NCBI RefSeq assembly: GCF_016919165.1
Contig: NZ_JAFFPS010000031.1
Coordinates: 204,338 to 268,337 of the forward strand
Reading direction: 5' to 3'
DNA: 64,000 nucleotides
Source: Leptospira chreensis
GTDB taxonomy: Bacteria; Spirochaetota; Leptospiria; Leptospirales; Leptospiraceae
The notes under the pieces are model-generated. The model did not search any database. It saw only the letters and a list, made by a program, of their open reading frames with translations, and was not told where the DNA came from. This document shows, one piece after another, positions 32,183 to 41,059 of this stretch. Each line of letters opens with the position of its first letter. Position 1 is the stretch's first letter. The position numbers were made by a program, and so were the translations under genes.

Positions 32183-34573
32183 ATGATTAAAAAGATAAAA
32201 TATATAAAAAATCTAGCAGTCTTCAAAGATTTCCAATGGGACTCGCTCGTAAAATCTAAGAATGGAAATATATGCGAATTCAAAAAAATCAATATAATCT
32301 ATGGCAGAAATTATTCTGGTAAAACTACCATTTCACGAATAGTAAGATCCCTCGAAACTGGATCACTGTCCGAAAAATACGAAAACCCAGAATTTGAAAT
32401 TGAATTTAACAATCAAGATAAAGTAACACTCCAAAGCCTAACATCTCATGGGAAAGATATCAGGGTTTTCAATGATGATTTTGTTAGAGAAAATCTAAAA
32501 TTTATTTATGATCCAAATGAAGACATAGAGTCATTTGCAATTCTAGGAAGCGATAATAATCTTATAGAAAAGGAAATCGAAAAGTTAAAAAATGAATTAG
32601 GATCTAAAGAAGAAGGACAAGAAACGGCTTTATACAAGGAGCAAAAAGAAGCTATCGCTGCCACAACAAAAGAAGCAAATACATATAAATCAGCACAGAC
32701 TAGCTTGGATGAAAAAATAAAAAATAAAGCAATAGATAGGAATATAGGAATTAAATATAAATCAGAAAGATTTGGTGATCAGAATTATTCTACTAACAAA
32801 CTGGAAAACGATATTCAAACGATTCTTAAAGATGATTTTCAACCAATCTCAGATGAAAAAGTAAAGGAATTAGATAAACTCCTGGCTGAAAACCCTAATC
32901 CACCAATCTCTCCCTTTACAATACCTATCCTTTCTTTTAATTCATTAGCGGATAAAGCAAAATCGTTAATTGAAAAAGAAATAGCAGGATCTGACAAAAT
33001 TGCAGAGTTTGTGAATGACGCAATTTTACACCGCTGGGTGAATGAAGGCCGAACTCTACATCAGGAGAAAAAAAATAACTGCTTATTTTGCGATAATATC
33101 ATAAGCCAGGAAAGGTGGGAAAAGTTAAATAAGCATTTCGATAAAGAATCTGAACAACTTGAAAAAGATTTAGATGAATTAATCAACGAAATAGAAAATG
33201 AAATAATTCAAATCAATTACAATCCACAGAAAACCCAATTTTATTCTGAGTTTCATGAGAGATTCGATGAAATATTGACTGAATACAAACAAATTGAAAT
33301 ACAATATTCAAGTAATTTGAATAACATTACAACTCAGCTTACAGCAAGGAAAAAATCCCTTCTTAAATCTAAATCATATATTGACCAAAAAGATGTATCG
33401 AATGATTTGAAAGTTAGTTATGAAAAGTTCGAAGTCCTCAGAAAGGAGTCAAACGAATATACAAATAAACTTAACTCAAGACAGCAGGAAGCAAAACAAA
33501 AACTAAAGCTTAAAGAAGTTTATGACTTTGTTCTTACTATAAATTATAAAGACGAAAAAAATAATATCGAAATCCTGAAAAGCAAAGTTAAGGAAAAAGA
33601 GGATATTAAAAATAATATACTTATCAAAGTAAAAGAAAAAGAAGAATTAATTGAAGCCAACAAGAGATTATTAAATGACGAAGAGGAAGGAGCAAAAAAT
33701 GTCAATAAATATTTAAATGACTTTTTTGGGCACAGATTTCTCTCTCTTGAAGCGATTTCAGATGAAGAAGATGGCGATGAAAAAGAAAAAGAGATTCGCT
33801 TTGATCTCAAACGTGACGGCAAAAAGGCTCACCATTTAAGCGAAGGAGAATGTAGTCTAATCTCTTTTTGCTATTTTATTGCAAAACTAGAAGACATAAA
33901 GACTAAGGGGCAAAAGCCAATCATTTGGATTGATGATCCTATTTCCAGTCTTGATGGTAACCATATATTTTTCTTATATAGCCTAATTAAATCGGAAATA
34001 ATCGAGAAAGGTTCTTTTGAACAAATTTTTATCTCAACTCATAGTTTAAATTTTTTAAAATATTTAAAACGATTAACCGGAGGGGCGATCGGTATTAACG
34101 GGAAACTTCAAAGCTATGAAAGAGGTTTTTTTCTTGTTAACAGAGAAGATAAAATTTCAAAAATTTTAATGATGCCAAAATATTTAAAAGAGTATATAAC
34201 TGAATTTAACTTTCTATTCAACCAAATTTATAATTGTTCGCTAATAGATGAAGTTACTGATAAAAATTATACTACATTTTATAACTTTGGAAATAATGCT
34301 CGTAAATTTCTCGAAATTTATTTATTTTATAAATACCCTGATGAAACGGAAGAATTTGAAAAATTAAAAAAATTCTTTGGTACCCAATCTATACCAGCAA
34401 TTCTTACTGAAAGAGTAAACAATGAATACTCACATTTAAGCGCAAATTTTGAAAGAGGCGCAGTCCCTATCGATGCACCGGAAATGAAAGCTGCCGCTCA
34501 GCTACTTATACAAAGAATCAAAGTAATCGATAATGATCAGTATATAGCATTAATGAATAGTATCAAAGAGTAA
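32183..34573 (+). CDS. RloC-like AAA_13 ATPase with zinc hook and anticodon-nuclease triad
   Basis: 796 residues; AAGGA five bases before the ATG. ABC/Rad50-like ATPase: Walker A GRNYSGKTT at 41-49, signature LSEGE at 552-556, Walker B and D-loop IIWIDDPISSLD at 580-591, switch His620 in ISTH. The middle (about 125-510) is long charged coiled coil with a zinc-hook-like CLFC at 300-303. The C-terminus has Arg707-x3-Glu711 in NARKFLEIY and His751 in NEYSHLS, the same order as the R-x3-E...H triad of PrrC and RloC anticodon nucleases. Known relatives cut tRNA in the anticodon loop when phage or DNA damage signals trigger the ATPase. No restriction-modification genes are beside it, as expected for RloC rather than PrrC. 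Base composition is AT-rich, suggesting transfer. Confidence 0.78.
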   Translation: MIKKIKYIKNLAVFKDFQWDSLVKSKNGNICEFKKINIIYGRNYSGKTTISRIVRSLETGSLSEKYENPEFEIEFNNQDKVTLQSLTSHGKDIRVFNDDFVRENLKFIYDPNEDIESFAILGSDNNLIEKEIEKLKNELGSKEEGQETALYKEQKEAIAATTKEANTYKSAQTSLDEKIKNKAIDRNIGIKYKSERFGDQNYSTNKLENDIQTILKDDFQPISDEKVKELDKLLAENPNPPISPFTIPILSFNSLADKAKSLIEKEIAGSDKIAEFVNDAILHRWVNEGRTLHQEKKNNCLFCDNIISQERWEKLNKHFDKESEQLEKDLDELINEIENEIIQINYNPQKTQFYSEFHERFDEILTEYKQIEIQYSSNLNNITTQLTARKKSLLKSKSYIDQKDVSNDLKVSYEKFEVLRKESNEYTNKLNSRQQEAKQKLKLKEVYDFVLTINYKDEKNNIEILKSKVKEKEDIKNNILIKVKEKEELIEANKRLLNDEEEGAKNVNKYLNDFFGHRFLSLEAISDEEDGDEKEKEIRFDLKRDGKKAHHLSEGECSLISFCYFIAKLEDIKTKGQKPIIWIDDPISSLDGNHIFFLYSLIKSEIIEKGSFEQIFISTHSLNFLKYLKRLTGGAIGINGKLQSYERGFFLVNREDKISKILMMPKYLKEYITEFNFLFNQIYNCSLIDEVTDKNYTTFYNFGNNARKFLEIYLFYKYPDETEEFEKLKKFFGTQSIPAILTERVNNEYSHLSANFERGAVPIDAPEMKAAAQLLIQRIKVIDNDQYIALMNSIKE

Positions 34574-34739
34574 CATGGATTTTTGCCACTCACTTCTTAG
34601 CCGATTCTCAATAAAATTCAGCGAGGTGAATTATATCCGTCACAGTAATACGACTAATTACCGCTTCACCTCGGCGCGCAGACGCCTTATCTCTCAAGAA
34701 GCCTAACCCACGAACCAAGATACAACCTTATTAAAACAT
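34574..34739. repeat. Spacer with large inverted repeat after the RloC-like gene
   Basis: The arms CGAGGTGAA (34622-34630) and TTCACCTCG (34665-34673) are perfect complements separated by 34 bases. The stretch also holds GACTAATTACCGCTTC (34652-34667), similar to the spacer before this gene. No gene or T-run terminator is seen. It marks the right border of the AT-rich island. Confidence 0.5.
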
Positions 34740-35531
34740 ATGGAAATTTACGATAAAATCGGAACCAACTACAACCAAACAAGAAAAGCCGACTTACGAA
34801 TTGCTTCCTTGATTGAAGAGAATCTTAGTTTAAAACGAGAGGGAGCGACTCTACTGGATGTGGGAGCAGGAACAGGGAACTACTCCCATTTCTTTTCTTC
34901 CAAAGGTTTTCACGTAACGGCAGTAGAGCCATCCGGAATCATGATGGCTCAAGCCGCAGAAAATCAAAATATCAAATGGATCAAAGGTTCCGCCGAAGAA
35001 ATTCCCCTTCCCACTAGCAGTTTTGATGGAATTTTTTCTGTACTAGCATCACATCATTTCCATCGCCTTGAAAAAGCCATCTCTGAGATGAATCGAATTC
35101 TAAAACCCGAACATTTTGCCGTTATTTTTACCGCTGATCCTTCGACAGTCAGTAAACAATCTTGGTTATTTGATTACTTTAAAATCGTTTTTGAAAAAGC
35201 AATTTCAACATATCTACCTATCAATGATTTTAAACTGATGATTGAGCGTGTCACAAAAGCAAATGTAAAAATGATTGATTATTCATTACCCGATAACCTT
35301 ACAGATCACGTCTTTGCTTCTGGTTGGAAAAATCCTTCTCTCTATCTAGACGAAACTTTCCGATCGAGTATTTCCCCCTTGGCAAGCCTAGAAACCAGCA
35401 CATTAAACCAAATTTTAGAACGACTGGAAAAGGATTTGAAGAATGGGATATGGTATAAAAAATACGGAAACACTCTAAAAGAAGATTCCTTCGATGGTGG
35501 ATACAGATTCTTAGTTTGGCAAAAAAACTAA
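34740..35531 (+). CDS. Class I SAM-dependent methyltransferase
   Basis: 263 residues. Motif I LLDVGAGTGNYSHFF, then FDGIFSVLASHHFHRLEKAISEMNRILKP as motifs II-III of UbiE/Coq5-like methyltransferases (Methyltransf_11). Substrate unknown. No Shine-Dalgarno is visible before the ATG. It is the first gene right of the AT-rich island and has composition like the rest of the chromosome. Confidence 0.85.
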   Translation: MEIYDKIGTNYNQTRKADLRIASLIEENLSLKREGATLLDVGAGTGNYSHFFSSKGFHVTAVEPSGIMMAQAAENQNIKWIKGSAEEIPLPTSSFDGIFSVLASHHFHRLEKAISEMNRILKPEHFAVIFTADPSTVSKQSWLFDYFKIVFEKAISTYLPINDFKLMIERVTKANVKMIDYSLPDNLTDHVFASGWKNPSLYLDETFRSSISPLASLETSTLNQILERLEKDLKNGIWYKKYGNTLKEDSFDGGYRFLVWQKN

Positions 35532-35595
35532 CTTTCCCAAAGGCTAACAATCTCGTATCTTTGACAAATCCAACAAACCGTTCTTAGGCACAAAC

Positions 35596-35976
35596 ATGAC
35601 AACAAAAGTGAACAAACTAACACCGATGATTTATGCTACCGACGTGCAAGGGACTGTGGACTTCTATGTAAAAACATTAGGGTTTACTTGTTTAGCAAAC
35701 GAAAAGGATTGGGGTTGGGCCACAGTGCAACTCGGCAGTGCAGAGTTAATGATCAGTAAACCCAATGACCACATCGCTTTTGAGAAACCAACCTTCACGG
35801 GTTCCTTTTACTTTCATGCAGATGGTGTTGATGAGATTTGGGACCGGGTCAAAGACAATTTGAAAATTTGTTATCCCATCGAAAACTTTGAATATGGAAT
35901 GAGAGAATTTGCCGTTTACGATAACAATGGTTATTTATTGCAATTTGGACAAGCGGTAACGGCACCGGCAAACTAA
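35596..35976 (+). CDS. VOC (glyoxalase/bleomycin-resistance) family protein
   Basis: 126 residues. Typical VOC pattern: LTPMIYATDVQGTVDFYVKTLGF, WATVQLGSAELMI, FYFHADGVDEIWDRVKD and the closing YGMREFAVYDNNGYLLQFGQ with the metal-ligand Glu near the end of the last strand. Members are metal-dependent lyases, dioxygenases or binding proteins. The substrate cannot be read. Ends 16 bases before a convergent transporter gene. Confidence 0.88.
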   Translation: MTTKVNKLTPMIYATDVQGTVDFYVKTLGFTCLANEKDWGWATVQLGSAELMISKPNDHIAFEKPTFTGSFYFHADGVDEIWDRVKDNLKICYPIENFEYGMREFAVYDNNGYLLQFGQAVTAPAN

Positions 35977-35992
35977 GAGAGATCCGCTTGGG

Positions 35993-36895
35993 CTACCCCG
36001 CACCCACCTCTTCTCGTGTTTCCGTTTCCGCTTTTTTTCGAAACACTTCTAGGATCGCAGAAAACAAAATCACGGCACCACCTAACCAAAGTCTGTCTGG
36101 TGGCACCTCTCCGAGAAAATACCAGGCCGCCAAACTTCCGTATATCGGACTGAGTGTGGACAAAGTACCCGCAGTGGTTACGGATAAATTCGATAAACTG
36201 CGAATCCAAATGGTATGGGCAAGGGAGGTAAAGATCCCGGCAAGAACCACTTGAAAGAGAAGGTATTTGGGTTCGGCGAGCATCACAAATAGTCCATCAG
36301 CGAAGGGGAGTAAAACCAGGGCCGTCGCAATCAGTTGGGTGAAAAGGATTTGGGCACTCGGATAGTGGACATGCATTTCTTTTGTGAGTAAATTGCGGAT
36401 GGCATAGAGAACGGCCGAAACGACACCCCAAACCACTCCCTGGAACAATTGGTTGTCCCAAGAAAGCTCGGGCACAATGAGAAAAAGTCCAAATAAAGAA
36501 AAACAGGCCAAAAAGAAAGCAAAAGGATCGGGACGTTTTCCACCAAACAATGGTTCTAGGAGGGCAGAAAACACAGGATAGGTGAAAAGAGACAACATCC
36601 CCACAGCCACAGTAGACACTTGGATGGAGTGAAAGTAAGTCACCCAATGCAGAGCAAAAATAATCCCAATTCCAAATACAAACAAAAAGTCCTTAAAACT
36701 TCGGTAGGATACAGACTTACCACGAAGCCAGAAAAAGAGTCCGAGTAGAATGACAGAGAATAGTGCCCTACCAGAAATGATCGTGACCGCAGGGAAAGGA
36801 AGGAGTTTGGCAAACAAAGTGACGTTCCCCATAATGAGGATCGTCAAATTGAGTTCCAATACGGATCGTAAAAAAGAAGGAGAAGAAGACTTCAC
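35993..36895 (-). CDS. EamA/DMT-family transporter
   Basis: 300 residues with ten hydrophobic segments in two EamA repeats. The second half includes YAIRNLLTKEMH and AGTLSTLSPIYGSLAAWYFLGEVP, the signature end of DMT permeases (RhaT/YdcZ-type efflux of metabolites or amino acids). It follows the DUF2505 gene after 7 bases. Confidence 0.85.
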   Translation of the reverse strand: MKSSSPSFLRSVLELNLTILIMGNVTLFAKLLPFPAVTIISGRALFSVILLGLFFWLRGKSVSYRSFKDFLFVFGIGIIFALHWVTYFHSIQVSTVAVGMLSLFTYPVFSALLEPLFGGKRPDPFAFFLACFSLFGLFLIVPELSWDNQLFQGVVWGVVSAVLYAIRNLLTKEMHVHYPSAQILFTQLIATALVLLPFADGLFVMLAEPKYLLFQVVLAGIFTSLAHTIWIRSLSNLSVTTAGTLSTLSPIYGSLAAWYFLGEVPPDRLWLGGAVILFSAILEVFRKKAETETREEVGAG

Positions 36896-36902
36896 TTCTT
36901 AC

Positions 36903-37385
36903 TTAAGGCTCGACCCCCAGAAATTTGGCGATGGATTTTCTGTCTTTTTCCAAACTATGTTTGTGAATTTCTTCAATTGCCTTTTCTACAATCGGAGAAA
37001 CAAATAGAAGACTCGAAATCACATCCACATCGTAAGAACGTTTGGACTCGGAACCGTCCGCTTCGTATTTACTTTTGCCTTTGATCACAAACACATTGTC
37101 TTTTCCCGGAGGAGAGATTTTGAATTCGTGAGTGTTGGTAGTGATGTCAAAAGTAGATTCTTCCAAAAGAGAAAGGTCGTTGAGGGCCGCCGAAAGAACG
37201 GCAGGCATCGAACCTTCCAAACTCACTTTACGTTTTTGGCGGATGATATTCCCGTCTTTGGTTTCTTCCAAAAGAGTTACATTCTTTAAATCAGGGAACT
37301 GATCTAGATGTTTGTATCTCTCCTCTCTCGCATGTAGAAGTTTATCGAGGGGAACGGAAAATGTATGAGTCACTTGGTATTTCAC
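36903..37385 (-). CDS. DUF2505-like protein
   Basis: 160 residues beginning with GTG at 37385, whose G is also the last base of the upstream stop (TAGTG), so translation is coupled to the ferritin-like gene. The pattern YQVTHTFSVPLDKLLHAREERYKHLDQFPDLKNV and the C-terminal VEKAIEEIHKHSLEKDRKSIAKFL fit DUF2505, a START-like lipid-binding fold of unknown role. No signal peptide. Confidence 0.7.
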   Translation of the reverse strand: MKYQVTHTFSVPLDKLLHAREERYKHLDQFPDLKNVTLLEETKDGNIIRQKRKVSLEGSMPAVLSAALNDLSLLEESTFDITTNTHEFKISPPGKDNVFVIKGKSKYEADGSESKRSYDVDVISSLLFVSPIVEKAIEEIHKHSLEKDRKSIAKFLGVEP

Positions 37386-38143
37386 TATTTTTTCTTACCT
37401 TTTTTCTTAGCGGGTTTTGCTTTCGGTTTTGGTGCTGATTTTTTTACGGCTTTTTTGGCTGCCTTTTTCACAGCTTTCTTCGCCGACTTCTTGTTTGCTG
37501 GTTTGGCAGTTTTTTTAGCGGATGGTTTTGAAACAGTTGCCTTTGGTTTTGCTGCCGGTTTCGCCACTTTTGGTTTTCCAGAAGACTTGGTCGGACGGTT
37601 CACCTCTTCCATTAACTCTTCATCTTCCCAATAGAAAACTTGGTCTGCCGGAGTGGACTGTTCCATTGCCATTGCTTGTGCTTCTAAGAGAGAATTATTC
37701 GACTCGTTGAAGTTGGCTAATTTTTGGAATAACAAATTGATTTTAGGATCTTTGAATTTGTTTCGGATGGTAGCATAAAAATTACGAGCATCTTCCCCTT
37801 CTCTAATGGCAAGTTCCAATGCTTTTTTTTCGTCTGCTTTCACTTCTGCGTGTTTATTTCGATCCAATCTGTCCATCACCTTTTGGATGGTGGAGGAATG
37901 AAACTTTTCAATTTCAGAAAGTTGTTTTAGGTTAGGAAGTTCTTTTCCTTCCGCACCTTTATAAATTTCTTTAATGAATTTAATGTGTTCGTCACCATCT
38001 AACGCGAGTTGGCTGAACAGTTCTCGGATTTGGCCTTCCGGTAAACTTTCGGAAAGTTTTAGATAAAAATTGAAACATTGAACTTCGTGTTCAATCGCGG
38101 CGGCTACTGCCTCGATAAAGGATGTTTTTTTAAGTGATTTCAT
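37385..38143 (-). CDS. Ferritin-like domain protein with histone-H1-like Lys/Ala/Pro tail
   Basis: 252 residues. Residues 1-165 are a four-helix ferritin-like/rubrerythrin-type domain with Glu and His pairs at the expected places (EAVAAAIEHEVQCFNFY, DGDEHIKFIKE, EGEDARNFYATIRNKF), so a di-iron centre is likely. From about residue 185 the protein changes to a Lys/Ala/Pro-rich tail with (A)KKAVKKAAKK-type repeats, as in eukaryotic H1 and bacterial Hc1-like proteins, which bind DNA. A Dps-like combination of iron chemistry and DNA contact is a reasonable inference. Coupled to the DUF2505 gene. Confidence 0.75.
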   Translation of the reverse strand: MKSLKKTSFIEAVAAAIEHEVQCFNFYLKLSESLPEGQIRELFSQLALDGDEHIKFIKEIYKGAEGKELPNLKQLSEIEKFHSSTIQKVMDRLDRNKHAEVKADEKKALELAIREGEDARNFYATIRNKFKDPKINLLFQKLANFNESNNSLLEAQAMAMEQSTPADQVFYWEDEELMEEVNRPTKSSGKPKVAKPAAKPKATVSKPSAKKTAKPANKKSAKKAVKKAAKKAVKKSAPKPKAKPAKKKGKKK

Positions 38144-38201
38144 AATCCCATTCCCCGGTTTTTAAAAACCATAAATACGATACTCGCGAGTTTTATGTGA
38201 A

Positions 38202-38870
38202 TCAAGTATTTTTCACTGATTGAACATCCAACTCTTCCGACTTTGTGGCAGCGTATATGAGGACTTGGGCAGTATAATAGGTTACCATAATTCCCATGGA
38301 TGCAGTGAATCTGTCCATTTCTGGTTTTAGAAACATAGAATATGCGATAATGGAATCAGAAAGGATAAATACCAAAGCACCGAGTAGCCCTAGATAAAAA
38401 GGTTTGGAAACCGAATTTCTTGCGGCAGCACGCCAACCCATAAGACAGATGGCAGAGATATAAACTCCCACAGGAATGAGAAGTGGCCCAAGTTTTGGCA
38501 CGAGAACTAGGAAGAAAGAACTACCAAACAGTAAAAAAGGAACTGCGAGTAAGGGTTTTACTTTCGAATCCAATGTGAACGCATACGAGTAGATCAACTG
38601 GGCAACAAGAAAGGAACCAAGCCCAAATACAAAGTATCCTTCCTTAGGAAGGGCAAGAAAAGCATCCCCAAAAAGAGAGAACACAAGACCCACTGCCACC
38701 AATTTCCCACGTTTTTCCAAAGTAGGAAAGTAGCGAAAGAGTGCTACGATGAGAATCAATATAGGAATGATTTTGGAAGGGAGGAAGAAGGCATCATGTT
38801 TTGTGATCGTAGCGATCGCCAAAAGATGCACAACAGAATAGAGAACAAACAAAACAATTTCTTTAGCCAT
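38202..38870 (-). CDS. YhhN/TMEM86-family lysoplasmalogenase-like membrane protein
   Basis: 222 residues, about eight hydrophobic segments. LVFSLFGDAFLALP and ALVFILSDSIIAYSMF carry the two conserved Asp positions of the YhhN family, and TYYTAQVLIYAATKS is its usual end. Characterised members hydrolyse the vinyl-ether bond of lysoplasmalogens. The bacterial role in lipid turnover is less certain. Divergent from the small exported protein gene at 38937. Confidence 0.85.
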   Translation of the reverse strand: MAKEIVLFVLYSVVHLLAIATITKHDAFFLPSKIIPILILIVALFRYFPTLEKRGKLVAVGLVFSLFGDAFLALPKEGYFVFGLGSFLVAQLIYSYAFTLDSKVKPLLAVPFLLFGSSFFLVLVPKLGPLLIPVGVYISAICLMGWRAAARNSVSKPFYLGLLGALVFILSDSIIAYSMFLKPEMDRFTASMGIMVTYYTAQVLIYAATKSEELDVQSVKNT

Positions 38871-38936
38871 ATTTCTTACTTTACAGGGATATCATTCTCG
38901 AGATTTCATCAGATGACAGCCCGAGTGATCCAGCCT

Positions 38937-39245
38937 ATGAAACAAACACGACCCTTGTCCATCCTTTTCTTAATCTGTCTCCTATGGACCCAAACTTTAT
39001 CAGCAAGAGAAGTGCCATCTGGTGGCGAAATGTTGATTGATTTGATTGTGGCGCGCCCCATGGGACTTGCCGGTACCCTTCTCGGAACCGCAGCCTTTAT
39101 TGTGGCCTCCCCTTTCACATTGTTGTCGGGAACTTTCATACAATCAGGGAAACGCCTCGTTGTTTATCCAGCGAAGTTCACCTTCACACGAGGGTTAGGC
39201 GACTTTCCAGGTTACATGGAAGACTACCAAATCGTAGAGGAATAA
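38937..39245 (+). CDS. Small exported hypothetical protein
   Basis: 102 residues from ATG 38937 (ATG 38913 also in frame). The signal MKQTRPLSILFLICLLWTQ ends near LSARE. The mature part has a hydrophobic segment (LAGTLLGTAAFIVASPF) and ends with GYMEDYQIVEE. Family not recognised. It ends two bases before the TTG of mutA and may be co-transcribed with the mutase genes, although a functional link is not evident. Confidence 0.65.
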   Translation: MKQTRPLSILFLICLLWTQTLSAREVPSGGEMLIDLIVARPMGLAGTLLGTAAFIVASPFTLLSGTFIQSGKRLVVYPAKFTFTRGLGDFPGYMEDYQIVEE

Positions 39246-39246
39246 A

Positions 39247-41058
39247 TTGAACGAATTTTTATTTTCAGACTTCCCTGAAGTTTCCACCGAGGATTGGAAA
39301 AACCAAATCCTCAAAGATTTAAAAGGTAGCCCTTGGGACAAAGTCACTTGGGAAACAGAAGAAGGATTCAAAATCGAACCCTTCTATCGCAAAGAAGATA
39401 TCCCCGAACTTCCTAGAGTGTACAAACGGAACCCCGGTTGGAATATCACAGAAACCGTTCTCTCCGAACAAGAACTGAATGACCTTTCCAAAAAAGGGGC
39501 CGACGCTGCGATTCTTATCTCCCATGAAGAAGAGGGAAATCAGTTTGGATTAAAAATCAAATCTGCCGCTGACCTAGAACGACTGGCTGGTCTTACAGGA
39601 AACCTTCCTCTTGTGATCTCTCTTGCAACAAGGACTCCTTCCTTTGCCGACTCACTGAAAAAACTCGTATCTTCGCATAACATTGTACTCGGCGATCTAG
39701 ACCCTTATGGAACCGCACTCTTTTCTGGGGAACTCAAAATCGAAGAAGGGGCGATTGGAAAATCCTTTGCCGCACTTTCTGGAACCAAAGGTTTTGCTGG
39801 TGTCGGGATTCACAGTTACTACCTGCGAGATGCCGGTGCCTCCATTGGACAGGAGCTGGCCTATTCCCTTTCCTGGGGTGTGGATTATATAAACCGTCAT
39901 TTGGATGTGGGAGTTTCTATCGAAGATGCTGCTGCCAATATCTGGTTCTGGATGGGAATTGGTTCTGACTACTTCACCGAAATGGCAAAATTCCGAGCGA
40001 TGCGCATCCTCTGGACAGAAGTTTTAAATGCTTATAAACCTGGCCTCGGAGAAACAACTCCCGCACTGATTGTAGCAAGAACTTCCAATTTCCAATTCAC
40101 GGCTTACGACCCTTATGTCAATATGTTACGCGGAACTACAGCGGCTATGTCTGCTGTCATGGGTGGGGCAGATTTTGTTTCTGTATTGCCATTTGATTCC
40201 GAATACTCCGCACAACAAGAGTTAGGCAAACGAATTGCACGAAATTCCCAGCTCCTCCTTCGTTACGAATCCTTCGTGGACAAAGTGGAAGACCCAGCCG
40301 CTGGATCTTATTATTTAGAAGTCCTCACCAAAAAACTGGCAGAAACTGCCTGGACCAAATTCCAAACTTTGGAAACAGAAGGTGGATTTGGAGAGGCTTT
40401 GAAAAAAGGCCAGATCCAAAAAGAAATCTCTACTCGTGCTGATAAAAAAAGAAATGCACTGGCCACCAAAAAAGAAATTCTCCTGGGAACCAACCAATAC
40501 CCTCTCCCTTCAGAAAGGCATCCGGAACTTGTCAGCTCTATAGAAGAAACGGCAAAACAAATCGGACAGGCCAAGCCGACAACTTATGCGCGTCTTCTTC
40601 CCGTTCGTCTTTCTTACGAATTTGACAAATGGAGAAATATCACAGATGCCCATCTCGCTTCTGGGAAAAAACTTCCGAAGATTTTTTTACTTACCATCGG
40701 GGACTTAACCATGCGAAAAGCAAGGGCCGGATTTAGTTCCAACTTCCTCGGTTGCCTTGGGTATGAAATCATCGATAACCTGGGATTTGCTTCTGTTAAG
40801 GAAGGAGTGTCCGCGGCCAAAGAACTCGGTGCTGAGCTTGTTGTCTTATGTTCGTCTGACGAAGAGTATGCGACCTATCTTTCCGAATTCGCTTCAGAGA
40901 TGAAAACCCAATTGCCAAACTCCTGGAAATTACTCGCTGGATATCCAAAAGATCTCATCGCCGAGGCCGAATCTCTCGGGATCGACGACTTCATCCATAT
41001 GAAACGAAACATCGTGGAATTTATGGAAAAAGCCCAAACCAAATGGATCGGGAAATAA
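39247..41058 (+). CDS. mutA: Methylmalonyl-CoA mutase small subunit
   Basis: 603 residues from TTG 39247 with GAGG nine bases upstream. The barrel domain shows the family pattern ([54 protein letters not shown] region). The C-terminal cobalamin-like domain (residues about 460-600) lacks the D-x-H-x-x-G cobalt-ligand motif, as expected for the non-catalytic small subunit. With MutB it interconverts succinyl-CoA and methylmalonyl-CoA. One base separates it from mutB. Confidence 0.92.
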   Translation: MNEFLFSDFPEVSTEDWKNQILKDLKGSPWDKVTWETEEGFKIEPFYRKEDIPELPRVYKRNPGWNITETVLSEQELNDLSKKGADAAILISHEEEGNQFGLKIKSAADLERLAGLTGNLPLVISLATRTPSFADSLKKLVSSHNIVLGDLDPYGTALFSGELKIEEGAIGKSFAALSGTKGFAGVGIHSYYLRDAGASIGQELAYSLSWGVDYINRHLDVGVSIEDAAANIWFWMGIGSDYFTEMAKFRAMRILWTEVLNAYKPGLGETTPALIVARTSNFQFTAYDPYVNMLRGTTAAMSAVMGGADFVSVLPFDSEYSAQQELGKRIARNSQLLLRYESFVDKVEDPAAGSYYLEVLTKKLAETAWTKFQTLETEGGFGEALKKGQIQKEISTRADKKRNALATKKEILLGTNQYPLPSERHPELVSSIEETAKQIGQAKPTTYARLLPVRLSYEFDKWRNITDAHLASGKKLPKIFLLTIGDLTMRKARAGFSSNFLGCLGYEIIDNLGFASVKEGVSAAKELGAELVVLCSSDEEYATYLSEFASEMKTQLPNSWKLLAGYPKDLIAEAESLGIDDFIHMKRNIVEFMEKAQTKWIGK

Positions 41059-41059
41059 A

